Assembly: GCA_019639155.1 (NCBI GenBank)
Contig: JAHBSJ010000003.1
Coordinates: 1 to 64,000 of the forward strand
Source: Acidobacteriota bacterium
GTDB taxonomy: Bacteria > Acidobacteriota > Blastocatellia > Pyrinomonadales > Pyrinomonadaceae
DNA length: 64,000 bases
Reading direction: 5' to 3'
The notes under the pieces were generated by a model. That model did no database searches and was not told where the DNA came from. It worked only from the letters and a program-made list of their open reading frames with translations. Positions 17,724 through 26,771 of this stretch are shown piece by piece. Positions within the stretch are counted from its first letter, which is position 1; each line of letters opens with the position of its first letter. Made by a program: the position numbers and the translations under genes.

Positions 17724-18882
17724 ATATCGCGTTGCCGGCGGCAAAGCCCGAAGCCCAAGCCCACTGAAAATTGTAGCCGCCCAGCCAGCCCGTGACGTCG
17801 ATTACCTCGCCGATGAAATAAAGCCCCGAAACTTTCCGGCTTTCCATCGTTTTTGAAGAAAGCTCCGCGGTCGAAACGCCGCCGAGCGTTACCTCGGCAC
17901 GACCGTAGCCTTCGGTCGAGCTGAAAAGAATGTGGCGTTCGTGAACGTTCGTCCTGATCGTTTGGATGTCGGCATTTGAGAGTTCGGCGACGCGTTTCGC
18001 GGCGATATTCGGCGACAACAGCTCGTCCGCGAGTCGTTCGGGGAAAAATTTGGCGAGGGAATTGGCCGCCGTTTTTCTTGCATTTCCGGCTTCGCTCAGC
18101 ACATTGGCGATGTCGCCATCAGGGAGCAGATCGATGACGACCGGCTTTCGCGGATCCCAATAATTCGACGCCTGCAGTATCGCAGGGCCCGACAGCCCGC
18201 GGTGAGTGAAGAGTATGTTTTCGCGAAAAGTAACGCCGCCCGCCGCAACGGCAGCATCGACCGAAATACCAGCAAGCCGGGCGTCTGCCTTTTTCTTAGC
18301 GACCAGAGCCACGAGCGAAGGCCGCGTTTCCTCGATCGCAAGGCCGTATTGCCTCGCGATGTCATAGCCGAAACCCGTCGCACCGATCTTCGGGAACGAA
18401 AGCCCGCCGCATGCGATCACCAGCTTTGGCGAACGGAAGACGCCGTTTGCAGTCACGGCCTCGAATTCGCCGTTCTCTCCTCGCGAAATATCTTTTACCG
18501 AACACGAGGTCTCGACGCGTACACGCGCGTCACGGCATTCCGCCAGCAGCATATCCACGATCTGACGCGACGATTCGCGGCAGAAAAGCTGGCCGAGCTT
18601 TTTCTCGTAAAACGCGATGCGGTGATCTTTAACTAATTCGACGAAATCATCGGGCGAGAATCCCGCGAGAGCCGAGCGGCAAAAATGCGGATTGCGGGAG
18701 ACGAAATTCTCCGCCGAAACCTCGCGATTCGTAAAATTGCAGCGTCCGCCGCCCGAAATCATGATCTTTCGGCCAACCTCGGCGTTGTGTTCGATCACGA
18801 CGACCCGACGCCCGCGGCGTCCCGCCGTGATCGCACAAAAAAGCCCCGCGGCACCGCCGCCGATGATGATGGCGTCGTACAC
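17722..18882 (-). CDS. HI0933-family FAD-dependent oxidoreductase (YhiN/BaiN type)
   Basis: Flavoprotein of unknown substrate in the HI0933 family. N-terminal FAD-binding motif GGGAAGLFCA, then GRKIMISGGGRCNFTN, a LSFPKIGATGFGYDIA segment, and the C-terminal VTGWLGGYNFQWAWASG that contacts FAD. The frame could open at 18951, but that would overlap the upstream DinB gene by 64 nt. The GTG at 18882 puts Y-D-A-I-I-I-G-G-G at the very N-terminus and lies 5 nt after the DinB stop, so it is preferred (386 residues, normal length). Confidence 0.88.
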   Translation of the reverse strand: MYDAIIIGGGAAGLFCAITAGRRGRRVVVIEHNAEVGRKIMISGGGRCNFTNREVSAENFVSRNPHFCRSALAGFSPDDFVELVKDHRIAFYEKKLGQLFCRESSRQIVDMLLAECRDARVRVETSCSVKDISRGENGEFEAVTANGVFRSPKLVIACGGLSFPKIGATGFGYDIARQYGLAIEETRPSLVALVAKKKADARLAGISVDAAVAAGGVTFRENILFTHRGLSGPAILQASNYWDPRKPVVIDLLPDGDIANVLSEAGNARKTAANSLAKFFPERLADELLSPNIAAKRVAELSNADIQTIRTNVHERHILFSSTEGYGRAEVTLGGVSTAELSSKTMESRKVSGLYFIGEVIDVTGWLGGYNFQWAWASGFAAGNAI

Positions 18883-18887
18883 TTGCG

Positions 18888-19400
18888 TCAGGAATTGTAG
18901 CGTTGTTTGAGGATGTTCAAATGATGCCGCGTGTGTCCGGCCATGATCCACGCCAGAGCTCGAGCCGAGATCGCGGCATCGCTGGCGGTTCCGGTTCTGC
19001 TCATTTGTTCTTCGTCGGCTGCGGCGATCATCAGAATATTGGAACGCCGCTGATGATCGAATTCATCGATCAGGCTTGCGAGCGTTCGTGCGTGAGCGTT
19101 GGTTCCTTCGACAAAGATATCCTGATCGAATCCCGGCAGCGGCGTCGCGTCGCCGCGGGAAATTCGCAAAAACCTGTAAGCAAAAACGCGTTCGCCGTCG
19201 ATGATATGGCTCAGCAGCTGCTTTACGGTCCATTTGCCTTCGGCATAGGCGAATGTGCCTTTTTCTTCGCCAATCTGCGAGAATAACGAACGCAGTTCGT
19301 CGTTTTGCGCATCTAAGACCTTTACAATGTCATCTTCGGGGACGAGCCCGACATAGCCGGCGTAGAATTCCGCATATTCAGTGGTTTCGGGTCTGCTCAT
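18888..19400 (-). CDS. DinB-superfamily protein
   Basis: Four-helix DinB/YfiT fold with the metal-binding triad in place: His65 (LLSHIIDGE) and His156/His160 (GHTRHHLNIL). Family members are putative metal-dependent thiol S-transferases or hydrolases using bacillithiol, mycothiol or glutathione. With bshB1 nearby, bacillithiol is a reasonable but unproven cofactor. 170 residues. Two more DinB-fold genes lie at 48590 and 52192. Probably co-transcribed with the flavoprotein 5 nt downstream. Confidence 0.85.
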   Translation of the reverse strand: MSRPETTEYAEFYAGYVGLVPEDDIVKVLDAQNDELRSLFSQIGEEKGTFAYAEGKWTVKQLLSHIIDGERVFAYRFLRISRGDATPLPGFDQDIFVEGTNAHARTLASLIDEFDHQRRSNILMIAAADEEQMSRTGTASDAAISARALAWIMAGHTRHHLNILKQRYNS

Positions 19401-19424
19401 ACTCGGTTATAGTAACAGAAAACT

Positions 19425-19817
19425 ATGCTTCGAAAGACGAGCTATCTGACCGTTGCACTTTCAGTGATGCTGCTTGCGTCTGCTTCGTTCGCTCAGGGCG
19501 GCAAGGCAGAGCCCAAACGCATCGATTTTGCAAGTGGTGCGTCGTCGGCGACGGTTCGAGGCACGCTGTCGAACGCTCAGGAAATGGACTACGTTTTCCG
19601 TGCCCGTGCCGGCCAGACCGTTACGGTGCGAAACGCGAATCCGCGGCTTTTCGACATTCGCGTTTTCAACGACATCTTCGAGTTTGAAACGGAATTCGAC
19701 AGCTCAGCGAAGATCGTTTTCGAGGTTCCCGAGACCGGCGATTACTATATGTTCGTTCGCCGAAAAGTAGGCCGGCCCGCATCGGCGAGATTTTCAGTTA
19801 CCGTTTCGATCAAATAA
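19425..19817 (+). CDS. Small secreted beta-sandwich protein
   Basis: 130 residues with a signal peptide (about 1-23, ASASFAQ). The mature part (ATVRGTLSNAQEMDYVFRARAGQTVTV ... ETGDYYMFVRRK) follows the pattern of pre-peptidase C-terminal (PPC)-like domains, which occur in secreted proteins and assist folding or binding. No enzymatic motif. Lies 28 nt before the YceI gene on the same strand and is divergent from the DinB gene. Confidence 0.7.
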   Translation: MLRKTSYLTVALSVMLLASASFAQGGKAEPKRIDFASGASSATVRGTLSNAQEMDYVFRARAGQTVTVRNANPRLFDIRVFNDIFEFETEFDSSAKIVFEVPETGDYYMFVRRKVGRPASARFSVTVSIK

Positions 19818-19845
19818 AGGCATAATCAAACAGAGGAGATTAGAT

Positions 19846-20526
19846 ATGAAAAGAATGATGTTGACCGCATTTGCAGCGGTTTTGGCTTTGGCGGTGCTTT
19901 CGCAGACCGGTGCCGAGGCAGTAAATACTACCCACGCTGACCGCTTTTCCGAAGCGACGATGAACGGCGAATCCGCTACCTACACGCTCGACAAAGCTCA
20001 CAGTTTTATCGGCTTTAAGGTCAAGCATATGGGCTTGATCTACGTGCCGGGCTATTTCCGCGATTTTACGGGCACGATCAACTACAACGCCGGGGACGTT
20101 TCTAGATCGACGGTCGAGTTCTCGGCGAAGGTAACGAGCATCGACACAGGCGTCGCCGGCCGCGACAACCATTTGCGGTCGAAGGACTTCTTTGAGGTCG
20201 AGACGCATCCAGATATCACGTTCAAGAGCACAAAGGTCGAAAAGAAGGGCGATCAGTGGATGCTCACAGGAGATTTCACTATGAAAGGCGTTAAAAAGTC
20301 GATCACTTTCCCATTCAACATCACGGGTTGGGTTGCCGGAAATGAAAGAAACGGCACTCGTATGGGAGCTACCGCTGAGACCACGATCAACCGCCGAGAT
20401 TACGGCATTACCTATGGCGGGAATCTGCCCAACGGCGTTCCGTCGATCGGCGACGAGGTGAAAATAAATATCCAGTTGGAGGCACTCGCACCGAAGGCCG
20501 AGGCAAAGGCCACCCAGCCGAACTAA
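19846..20526 (+). CDS. YceI-family periplasmic lipid-binding protein
   Basis: Signal peptide (about 1-25), then a YceI lipocalin-like barrel: YTLDKAHSFIGFKVKHMG, the central VEFSAKVTSIDTGVAGRDNHLRS and FFEVETHPDITFKST. Members bind isoprenoid or other amphiphilic molecules in a beta-barrel. 226 residues with a short Ala/Lys tail. A good Shine-Dalgarno (AGAGGAGA) precedes the ATG. Terminator at 20560-20593. Confidence 0.92.
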   Translation: MKRMMLTAFAAVLALAVLSQTGAEAVNTTHADRFSEATMNGESATYTLDKAHSFIGFKVKHMGLIYVPGYFRDFTGTINYNAGDVSRSTVEFSAKVTSIDTGVAGRDNHLRSKDFFEVETHPDITFKSTKVEKKGDQWMLTGDFTMKGVKKSITFPFNITGWVAGNERNGTRMGATAETTINRRDYGITYGGNLPNGVPSIGDEVKINIQLEALAPKAEAKATQPN

Positions 20527-20559
20527 GGCCTTTAGCGCAAAGTTACTAAGGAACAAAGA

Positions 20560-20593
20560 CGCAAAGGCTTGATTTCCGGGCCTTTGCGTTTTT
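20560..20593 (+). terminator. Terminator after the YceI gene
   Basis: Stem CGCAAAGGC (20560-20568) / GCCTTTGCG (20580-20588), 11-nt loop, then TTTTT. The left arm belongs to a CAAAGACGCAAAGG-type low-complexity stretch. The VanX-like gene ends just beyond on the other strand. Confidence 0.8.
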
Positions 20594-20597
20594 GCGT

Positions 20598-21155
20598 TCA
20601 GAGCTTTTCAGAGCATTCGGAGAACGGGATGTCCATGATCGGATAGCTCTCCCAGCCGGTAAGGTCAAAATGCCACCATTCGTTGGCGTTCACGGTGAAA
20701 CCTTGTGATTCCATAGCTTGCCGCAGCCGGTCGCGGTTGCGGCGTTCCTCGTTCGTGCCGCCGGCGTAATCAGGCGAGGCACGCTCAGTAAATTCATCGA
20801 AATCCGAAGGCATCGGCAGCTGCCGTCCCGTGGTCAATTCACACAGCGACAGATCGACCGCACAGCCGCGGTTGTGCACCGAGCCTTCCGCGGGGTCAGC
20901 GACGTATCTACGCTGCTCCTCGGCCACGGTTTCCCAAAACAGCTTCGTTACCGACCACGGACGATATCCGTCATAGATGACAAGGCCCAGCCCTTCACCC
21001 GCCAGCGACCGATGTGCCCGCACCAGAGCCTCGGCCGCGACCGGCTGCATAAACGCACGAGCCTCCGAATACACCGCACGCCCGACGAAGTTGTCCTCGC
21101 GGGCGTAGCGGATATCCAGCCGAATGGTGTCGTCGAGAGAGATGAGTTCTATCAC
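20598..21155 (-). CDS. ddpX: D-Ala-D-Ala dipeptidase, VanX/DdpX family
   Basis: Zinc dipeptidase that cleaves free D-alanyl-D-alanine. Catalytic signature SVHNRGCAVD gives zinc ligands His94 and Asp101. EWWHF supplies the general base Glu159 and the third ligand His162, and IYDGYRPW contains Arg65. 185 residues, no signal peptide. No vanH, vanA or vanS neighbours are present, so a housekeeping role in D-Ala-D-Ala recycling fits better than glycopeptide resistance. It lies 6 nt after a secreted-protein gene on the same strand. Confidence 0.9.
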   Translation of the reverse strand: MIELISLDDTIRLDIRYAREDNFVGRAVYSEARAFMQPVAAEALVRAHRSLAGEGLGLVIYDGYRPWSVTKLFWETVAEEQRRYVADPAEGSVHNRGCAVDLSLCELTTGRQLPMPSDFDEFTERASPDYAGGTNEERRNRDRLRQAMESQGFTVNANEWWHFDLTGWESYPIMDIPFSECSEKL

Positions 21156-21161
21156 GCAAAT

Positions 21162-22214
21162 TTACGGCTTTTGAATTTCGTCCGGCGAAACGTCGTCTTC
21201 GCGAATGATGACCTCCGTGCCGAATTTCTGATAATCGCGAAAACGTATAACGTTGCGCGTTTCATAGCGGTTGCCGCGTTCGCGAACCGTCAGCCGGACG
21301 TCCGATTGCAGCGGCAACAGATAACGTTCGCCTGCGATGTCTGTCCAGTCGTAGTCAATAGTGCGTCGAGCCGCCGAGATCGGAAAGCCTTCCGGCAGGC
21401 CCGTCGCCTCGCTTTCGATGCGGAGCACCCGGGCCGTTTCGCGGTCGATCCAAAGGCGGCCTTTCATGCCGGTGACGGCAGTTTCGGTCGTGACGCCCGT
21501 TGCAGCGACGATCTGTTTTGCAAGCTCCTTTTCGATGGAAAAATCGAACGCTATCGAACGCCGTCCGCGGATCTCATCAGTATCCACCACCTCAAATTTC
21601 GTTTGGCTTTCGGGCTTGAAGATGGTCGCCAGCACGGTTACGAATTCACCGGTCGAGCTCGTCCCGCCGGCCTCTTCATACGAACGCCTTTCCTGCGGAT
21701 TCGGCTCGACCGCGCCGTTCTTTGACAGAAGTTTGTACGTTTCCTCGCCGCTCGCACGATAGCTGACCGCCACGACCAGGCGGTCGAGATTGCGGAAATT
21801 ACCTGTTCCGGCGAACGAAGCTGAACGCTGTATCTGCTGTTTGACGACGAAATCCGGCATCTCCTCGACAGCTTCGAGCGTCGCCTGACGAGAACGCGTC
21901 AGCAGCGCCGCTGCCTCGGCTGCGTTAGGTACGCGTGATGCTTCCGGGTTTCGACGCCTGCGGTCCGCTTCGTCCAAAGCGCGTCTAAGTTCGGTATCAT
22001 TACCGCTTTTCGTGCGCGTCAGGCTTCGCAGGCCGTCATTCACTACAAAGCTGATGCCGCGGCTGCGTAGTACGGCGATCAGGTCGGCCCTGGCGGCGTC
22101 ATTGTCCGCCGCGTAAAGCAATTTTACGTATTCGGGCTGCGTCAGCGGCTCAGCTTGCGCCGAAATGGCGATACTGCCGCAAAAAATTGCCGTGATAAGC
22201 AGAAAAGTTCTCAT
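21162..22214 (-). CDS. Secreted protein of unknown function
   Basis: 350 residues with a signal peptide (1-20, AISAQA). An N-terminal helical part (20-110) is followed by a mostly beta region (120-340) with alternating strands such as RLWIDRETARVLRIESEA and YLLPLQSDVRLTV, reminiscent of LolA/LppX-like half-barrels that shield lipids in the periplasm. That similarity is structural inference only. Upstream of and probably co-transcribed with ddpX. Confidence 0.65.
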   Translation of the reverse strand: MRTFLLITAIFCGSIAISAQAEPLTQPEYVKLLYAADNDAARADLIAVLRSRGISFVVNDGLRSLTRTKSGNDTELRRALDEADRRRRNPEASRVPNAAEAAALLTRSRQATLEAVEEMPDFVVKQQIQRSASFAGTGNFRNLDRLVVAVSYRASGEETYKLLSKNGAVEPNPQERRSYEEAGGTSSTGEFVTVLATIFKPESQTKFEVVDTDEIRGRRSIAFDFSIEKELAKQIVAATGVTTETAVTGMKGRLWIDRETARVLRIESEATGLPEGFPISAARRTIDYDWTDIAGERYLLPLQSDVRLTVRERGNRYETRNVIRFRDYQKFGTEVIIREDDVSPDEIQKP

Positions 22215-22260
22215 CCCTCTTACAGATGCCGCAAACGTACGGTGCGTTGGCGCATTCCGA

Positions 22261-24156
22261 TCATTGCGGCCTTTGTTTCAACTGCTCAATACGCTGCCTG
22301 AAGCTCGAATCTATCAATGCAGCACGCCTGAAATGCTTATCCGCGAGCTCGTCCATGCCGACGTTCCTGAGCCGCAGGCCGACGACCCAATTGAACAAGG
22401 CGTCGCGCGGCGTCGCCTGTTCTGCACGGCGTTCATATGCCGAGCCGTCGGACTTGCCCATGACGGCGGACGCTCCGGCGAGGAAATTATTCGATATCAC
22501 AAGGTTCTGATTGCCAAGTACCGCGTCCAGCCACATCTTGAACGCCTCTTCGCGATCGCCCATTTGCCACAGCGTTTCGCCGAGCTCTTCGCGTGCCAAT
22601 ATCAAGTCGGGCCGTTCCGCGAGTGCAGCATTCAGGTCCGCCTTTGCCTCCTGAAAACGTCCCAGCCGATTGCGTATCGCACCGCTGTAATACAGGCTGA
22701 TGGCCTTCGCTTCGCCTGACTGCCGTTCTGCGGCCTTGGCGAGCAGTTCCAGTGCTCTATCCGGTTCACCGTTGAGATATTCGAGCCACGCGTACTTGGG
22801 CAGCGCGTCAACGTTCGTGAATAGGCCCGCGTCCGCTGCGCGCGAGTAATTGGCGATACCGCCGCGAATGATCTCGGCTGTCTCGCTCTCGATCCATTGC
22901 CGCGGGTCGGCTTCGGCGAGGGCAAGCTCGTCCGGGATAGTAAGTGATTCGAATGCCTGATTGCCGCGGTATTCGTGATATCGAACATAGCCGCTGTGAA
23001 TATTCAGGCCGAGCCATATCGCCGAAAATGCCAGAAATATCAGGCCATAAGCTGTAAATTTCCCCGATGAGCGTAGAGCGAAATGGTAGAACGCGTTGTT
23101 CGGCGAGCTGGCCAGCCGCAGCGTTTTATAGACCACGAACGCCGTTACGATCGCGATGCCGATCGCCATCAGCATCGGCACGAGCTGATACACGTTCCAG
23201 ACGGCAAAATAACTCAAAACGAACGACGCGGCGACGATGATCTCGTCCGTCCACGTCAGCGGATGATCCGCGGCGGCCTTCTTCTCGATCGCGACGGACG
23301 GCTTGCCGAATCCCCAATAGAGAGCGTCGTTCGGGCAGACAGACACACAGTCCATACATTTCATGCATCCCGCATCGACGACCATGCCGTACTGTTTCAC
23401 CTCGGCGTGGACCTTGACGTTCGACGTACACGTCGCCGTGCAATGGCCGCATTCGTTGCAGGCGTCGGTCACGCGTATGCGGCCGGGAGCGAACTTGTCC
23501 GCGACCGCAAAAAAGCCGCCATACGGGCAGCCGTACGTGCAGAAGCCCTTAGAGCCCAGAAAATACACGGTCACAAAACCGCATATGAATAGAAAAGGTA
23601 TCGCGACCGCCACGGGCGGAAACGTCGCCCAAAAGTCCGTAGTAATTATGTGGTTAGTGAACTGAGGGATCAGCGGTTCACTCGGCGGTTTTGTAAGAGC
23701 CCGTGAGACCGTGGGCCAAACGAACATATAAAGAGCGGCTATCAGCGGCACATACATCAGCAGTCGCGAGCGAAAAGGCCGCGGTTTCAGTCCCATTTTC
23801 TTTAGGATCCAAGCGCAAAGGTCCTGAAGCGCGATCACGTGGCAGCCCCATCCGCAAACGAATCGCCCAAAGATGAGCGTCGCCAAGATAGCCAGCGAAA
23901 AGAAAATAAATCCGGCGTTCACAAAGCCGTCGCGGAGCGTGAACATCGCCTCCGACGGCTCGATCGGCGAAACGGTCGTGCCCATCAGCCACCATTGAAT
24001 TATGTGGGCGACCATCAGCAGATTGACAAGGATCAGGGCGAACGCACGCCATCTGCTTGTTCGCGAATGGGCGATATCTGCCTTTCCGGACGTGTTAAGG
24101 ACCGGAAGCTCTTTACGCACTTTCTTATTGTTCGGGTCGCAGCCGCTCTTCGCCAT
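22261..24156 (-). CDS. Polyferredoxin membrane protein (NapH/CcoG-like) fused to TPR repeats
   Basis: N-terminal half: several membrane helices, with cysteine pairs GRFVCGWGCH and GFCTYGCPYGG as in NapH/NosR/RdxA, then two 4Fe-4S clusters (CNECGHCTATC and CMKCMDCVSVCP). C-terminal part (about residues 430-631): tetratricopeptide-like helices (NGEPDRALELLAKAAE, GRFQEAKADLNAALAE). Electron transfer through the membrane is the likely role, the TPR tail recruiting a partner. The ATG at 24156 has GAGAGG upstream; the frame also extends to 24204. No partner reductase is adjacent. Confidence 0.85.
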   Translation of the reverse strand: MAKSGCDPNNKKVRKELPVLNTSGKADIAHSRTSRWRAFALILVNLLMVAHIIQWWLMGTTVSPIEPSEAMFTLRDGFVNAGFIFFSLAILATLIFGRFVCGWGCHVIALQDLCAWILKKMGLKPRPFRSRLLMYVPLIAALYMFVWPTVSRALTKPPSEPLIPQFTNHIITTDFWATFPPVAVAIPFLFICGFVTVYFLGSKGFCTYGCPYGGFFAVADKFAPGRIRVTDACNECGHCTATCTSNVKVHAEVKQYGMVVDAGCMKCMDCVSVCPNDALYWGFGKPSVAIEKKAAADHPLTWTDEIIVAASFVLSYFAVWNVYQLVPMLMAIGIAIVTAFVVYKTLRLASSPNNAFYHFALRSSGKFTAYGLIFLAFSAIWLGLNIHSGYVRYHEYRGNQAFESLTIPDELALAEADPRQWIESETAEIIRGGIANYSRAADAGLFTNVDALPKYAWLEYLNGEPDRALELLAKAAERQSGEAKAISLYYSGAIRNRLGRFQEAKADLNAALAERPDLILAREELGETLWQMGDREEAFKMWLDAVLGNQNLVISNNFLAGASAVMGKSDGSAYERRAEQATPRDALFNWVVGLRLRNVGMDELADKHFRRAALIDSSFRQRIEQLKQRPQ

Positions 24157-24270
24157 TGTGCCTCTCGAAAGATGATTATAGGTTTTCGGGTCAGCTAAAT
24201 ACACTCGAAGGATAAAGACTTTTGCTCTGCGGAACAGGCGGGCGAAAATTAAAATGATTCTAAAAAGAAA

Positions 24271-24299
24271 TTGACTTTTGACATAGATTTGGTTATTTT
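24271..24299 (+). promoter_or_regulatory. Sigma70-type promoter for the 24391 gene
   Basis: TTGACT at 24271-24276, a 17-nt spacer, and TATTTT at 24294-24299, preceded by A-rich sequence that could be an UP element. Transcription would start near 24306, giving an untranslated leader of about 85 nt. An overlapping TTGACA at 24278-24283 is a possible alternative -35. Confidence 0.55.
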
Positions 24300-24390
24300 A
24301 CAGATTCGTTTCCATCTTCAGAGACACTGGCCCTTCCACAGAGGATTTGAAGCTACGATTTCGAAGTAAACCAAATTAGGAGCAAGACTA

Positions 24391-26295
24391 ATGAGAAGAT
24401 TTTTGCCGGGTGGCCGGCTTGGGATTGTTATTTCGGCTTTGGCGCTAAGCCTTGTAGCAGGCCTTGTTTTCTTTTCGGAACAGGCCTCGATGGGAAAGAA
24501 CGGTGACACCGGAACGGTCGAGAAAATGATCGTCGCCGGCGGAACCGCGACGATGGACATGGACATCAACGCACTGAACGGAGCTAAAAGCCGTTCGCGT
24601 GAAAGCTCCATGCGTTTCGACGCGGCACGCGACACGTTCTTCACCATCATCGTTTTTAACGGGGAATTGCGTGCAATGTTGCCGAGTGCGATGGAGCTTG
24701 GATCGACAAATTCGATCGAGCTGCCCGCAAAACTCGCCGCCTCGCGTGAAAATCTCATCCTCGAAGTGTCGCCGATCGGAGCACCGTATGAGCTTGTCGT
24801 TCGCGACAGCCGCGACGGCTTCGGCTTCTTCAATATCGAAGGGCCGGAGGTGAACTACGATCCGAACACGCGTTCTTTCAGCATCACGGGCGGAAGAATG
24901 CTGATCACGGAAGAGTTCGCGTCCGCTCTCGGCCGGGCTTCTGATGCCGGCAAGATCGCCGGACAGCTCAATGTCAACGTAACGATGCGTCCGATCGAGG
25001 TCGCTACGCTGGTTAACGGTGAAGCTACCGAGAACAAGCTGCCTGCAGGAGCAGGCATGAGCCCCGAAGCCGGAACGGTTCCCGGGCCGGACGTGATCGT
25101 CGGTGACCTGGTAGGACTTGCTCAGTTCGGCAGTGCCGCCAACAACCAGGTAGGCCTGGCAGTAGGAACCGATTCCTGCAACGCGGGCACTATCGATCTT
25201 AACTGGTTCGCCCTTCCGAACAACGATCACCCTGTCATTGGCATGAACCTCTACAGAATGAGCGGAGGCGCCGACAATGCGGAACGCTTTGAAATGGTCG
25301 GCCATTCGGCTCTTAAGCATGGATTTACGGCACTGACCCAGAATATTTGCGGCTTCGGCTGCAACGGCGTCGGCGGCAGCCGTCTGGGTTCAGGATGTTC
25401 GGATCCGTATTCAGCCAGTTTGAACTCGGGCCCGAATCTCGGTTCGCGTGCTTGGGTCAATCCGTTCACCGGATTTTTCCCACGCGGCGATTCGGCAACA
25501 CCGCCGAATAACCACAGCGGACACACCCATACCGGTCCTTCGCACCGTATCCTGGTCGGCGTCAACGATCTGATCACGACGCAAAACCCCGGTGCTGCAT
25601 ACTTCGCGGAAGGACAGTACGTCACGCCGCACGAGTATAACTGGTGCCAGTCCAACCCGGGACAGTGCAACCAGTACAACAACGTTTCGTACCGCCGTTA
25701 CAACGTGTCCGGTACGGCCGCACCTTTCAGCTTCTCGCCGAACGGCTCGACGCAGCGTGAAAAGATCGCTCTTAACGCCTGGACCGGAGCCACTATCGTT
25801 GAAGTACATCCGGTTCCCGGTGTGGACGGCAAAGCTTTCGTCGGCTATAAGGTCACGAATCCCTCGGCAGGCGTTTGGCGTTATGAATACGCTCTTTACA
25901 ACATGAACCTCGACCGTGCGATCCAGTCCTTCGGTGTTCCCATTGGGAACGGCGTTACGTTGACGAACGTTCAGTTCTACGCTCCGCCGCAGCACCCGGG
26001 CTGGTCAGCCGACGGTACGGACAACAACCAGGGCTTCAGCAGTGCTCCTTGGACAGAATCCGACGCGAACGGCTATAAGTTCTGGAGTTCGGAAACGTTC
26101 GCTCAGAATCCGAATGCAAACGCGATCCGCTGGGGTACGATGTATAACGTCCGTTTTGACTCGAATCGCCCGCCGGTACTGACCGACGGACGCATGGGCT
26201 TTTTCAAGACGGGACAGCCGATAACGGTCCGCGTACTCGCTCCGCAGGCCGGCAGCCCGACCTGTTCACGCGTTCCCCAAGGCAACCGCTGCTAA
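24391..26295 (+). CDS. Large secreted protein of unknown function
   Basis: 634 residues with an N-terminal hydrophobic signal or anchor (about 10-30). The N-terminal third is beta-rich; the centre has four or more paired cysteines (ICGFGCNGVGGS, GSGCSDPYS, WCQSNPGQC) and many Asn/Gly/Pro; the C-terminus ends in a Cys-containing tail (CSRVPQGNRC). No catalytic motif recognised. Shine-Dalgarno TAGGAG, an apparent promoter and a strong terminator make it a monocistronic unit, and its choice of codons looks like that of a well-expressed gene. Possibly a surface or matrix protein. Confidence 0.8.
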   Translation: MRRFLPGGRLGIVISALALSLVAGLVFFSEQASMGKNGDTGTVEKMIVAGGTATMDMDINALNGAKSRSRESSMRFDAARDTFFTIIVFNGELRAMLPSAMELGSTNSIELPAKLAASRENLILEVSPIGAPYELVVRDSRDGFGFFNIEGPEVNYDPNTRSFSITGGRMLITEEFASALGRASDAGKIAGQLNVNVTMRPIEVATLVNGEATENKLPAGAGMSPEAGTVPGPDVIVGDLVGLAQFGSAANNQVGLAVGTDSCNAGTIDLNWFALPNNDHPVIGMNLYRMSGGADNAERFEMVGHSALKHGFTALTQNICGFGCNGVGGSRLGSGCSDPYSASLNSGPNLGSRAWVNPFTGFFPRGDSATPPNNHSGHTHTGPSHRILVGVNDLITTQNPGAAYFAEGQYVTPHEYNWCQSNPGQCNQYNNVSYRRYNVSGTAAPFSFSPNGSTQREKIALNAWTGATIVEVHPVPGVDGKAFVGYKVTNPSAGVWRYEYALYNMNLDRAIQSFGVPIGNGVTLTNVQFYAPPQHPGWSADGTDNNQGFSSAPWTESDANGYKFWSSETFAQNPNANAIRWGTMYNVRFDSNRPPVLTDGRMGFFKTGQPITVRVLAPQAGSPTCSRVPQGNRC

Positions 26296-26321
26296 GCGTT
26301 TCGCCCGAAGGGCAAAAAATT

Positions 26322-26353
26322 GGGAAGGCCGCAATGGCCTTCCCTTTTTATTT
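26322..26353 (+). terminator. Terminator of the 24391 gene
   Basis: Perfect 9-bp stem GGGAAGGCC/GGCCTTCCC, loop GCAAT, tail TTTTTATTTT. The convergent PilZ-like gene ends 17 nt further on. Confidence 0.9.
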
Positions 26354-26369
26354 TGAAATCAAGAAAACT

Positions 26370-26771
26370 CTAGTTGACCCACTCTTCCTCGTAGTTGAGG
26401 TGCCAATGGCGTGTGACCCATTCCTGGGCCGCCGTCATCGCAACGTTCTTCCACTTTTTGAGGTTTTCGAGAACCGTCAATGCCGCGAGCGGCTTGCTCG
26501 GGTCGCGTTCCACGCGGATCACACGGGTCGCTACCTCGATGATGGGCTTGTCTTCCGACAGTATCCTCAATTTTACGTTGCTGCCGACCGGCGGCAGCGT
26601 TTCCAAATTTACCAGTGTGCTGTTCTCACCGACATTTTCGGTCAGCCCCTGAACTTTGATCGTTTTACCGCTTTCCGCGTCCACCCAAGATGCCTGTACC
26701 GGCATGCTTGCGAGGATACGGTGGTGAAGCGGCGTTTTGTATGATGATGTTGCGTATTCTACTTCTGCCAT
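26370..26771 (-). CDS. PilZ-like domain protein
   Basis: 133 residues that follow the PilZ beta-barrel pattern (PVQASWVDAESGKTIKVQGLTENVGENSTLV ... VKLRIL ... ATRVIRV), the fold that binds cyclic di-GMP. The canonical RxxxR and (D/N)xSxxG motifs are degenerate (HHRILAS, NVGENS), so ligand binding is doubtful. The ATG at 26771 has AGGGGA 7 nt upstream and is preferred over one 63 nt earlier. Single gene, divergent from the TonB receptor across a long gap. Confidence 0.6.
   Translation of the reverse strand: MAEVEYATSSYKTPLHHRILASMPVQASWVDAESGKTIKVQGLTENVGENSTLVNLETLPPVGSNVKLRILSEDKPIIEVATRVIRVERDPSKPLAALTVLENLKKWKNVAMTAAQEWVTRHWHLNYEEEWVN

Noticed and set aside
20598..21155. Vancomycin resistance cluster
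   Set aside because: Only a VanX-like dipeptidase is present; no vanH, vanA, vanR or vanS.
20718..21725. 335-codon plus-strand open frame over ddpX and the secreted-protein gene
   Set aside because: It overlaps two supported minus-strand genes and encodes an Arg/His-rich product without domains.
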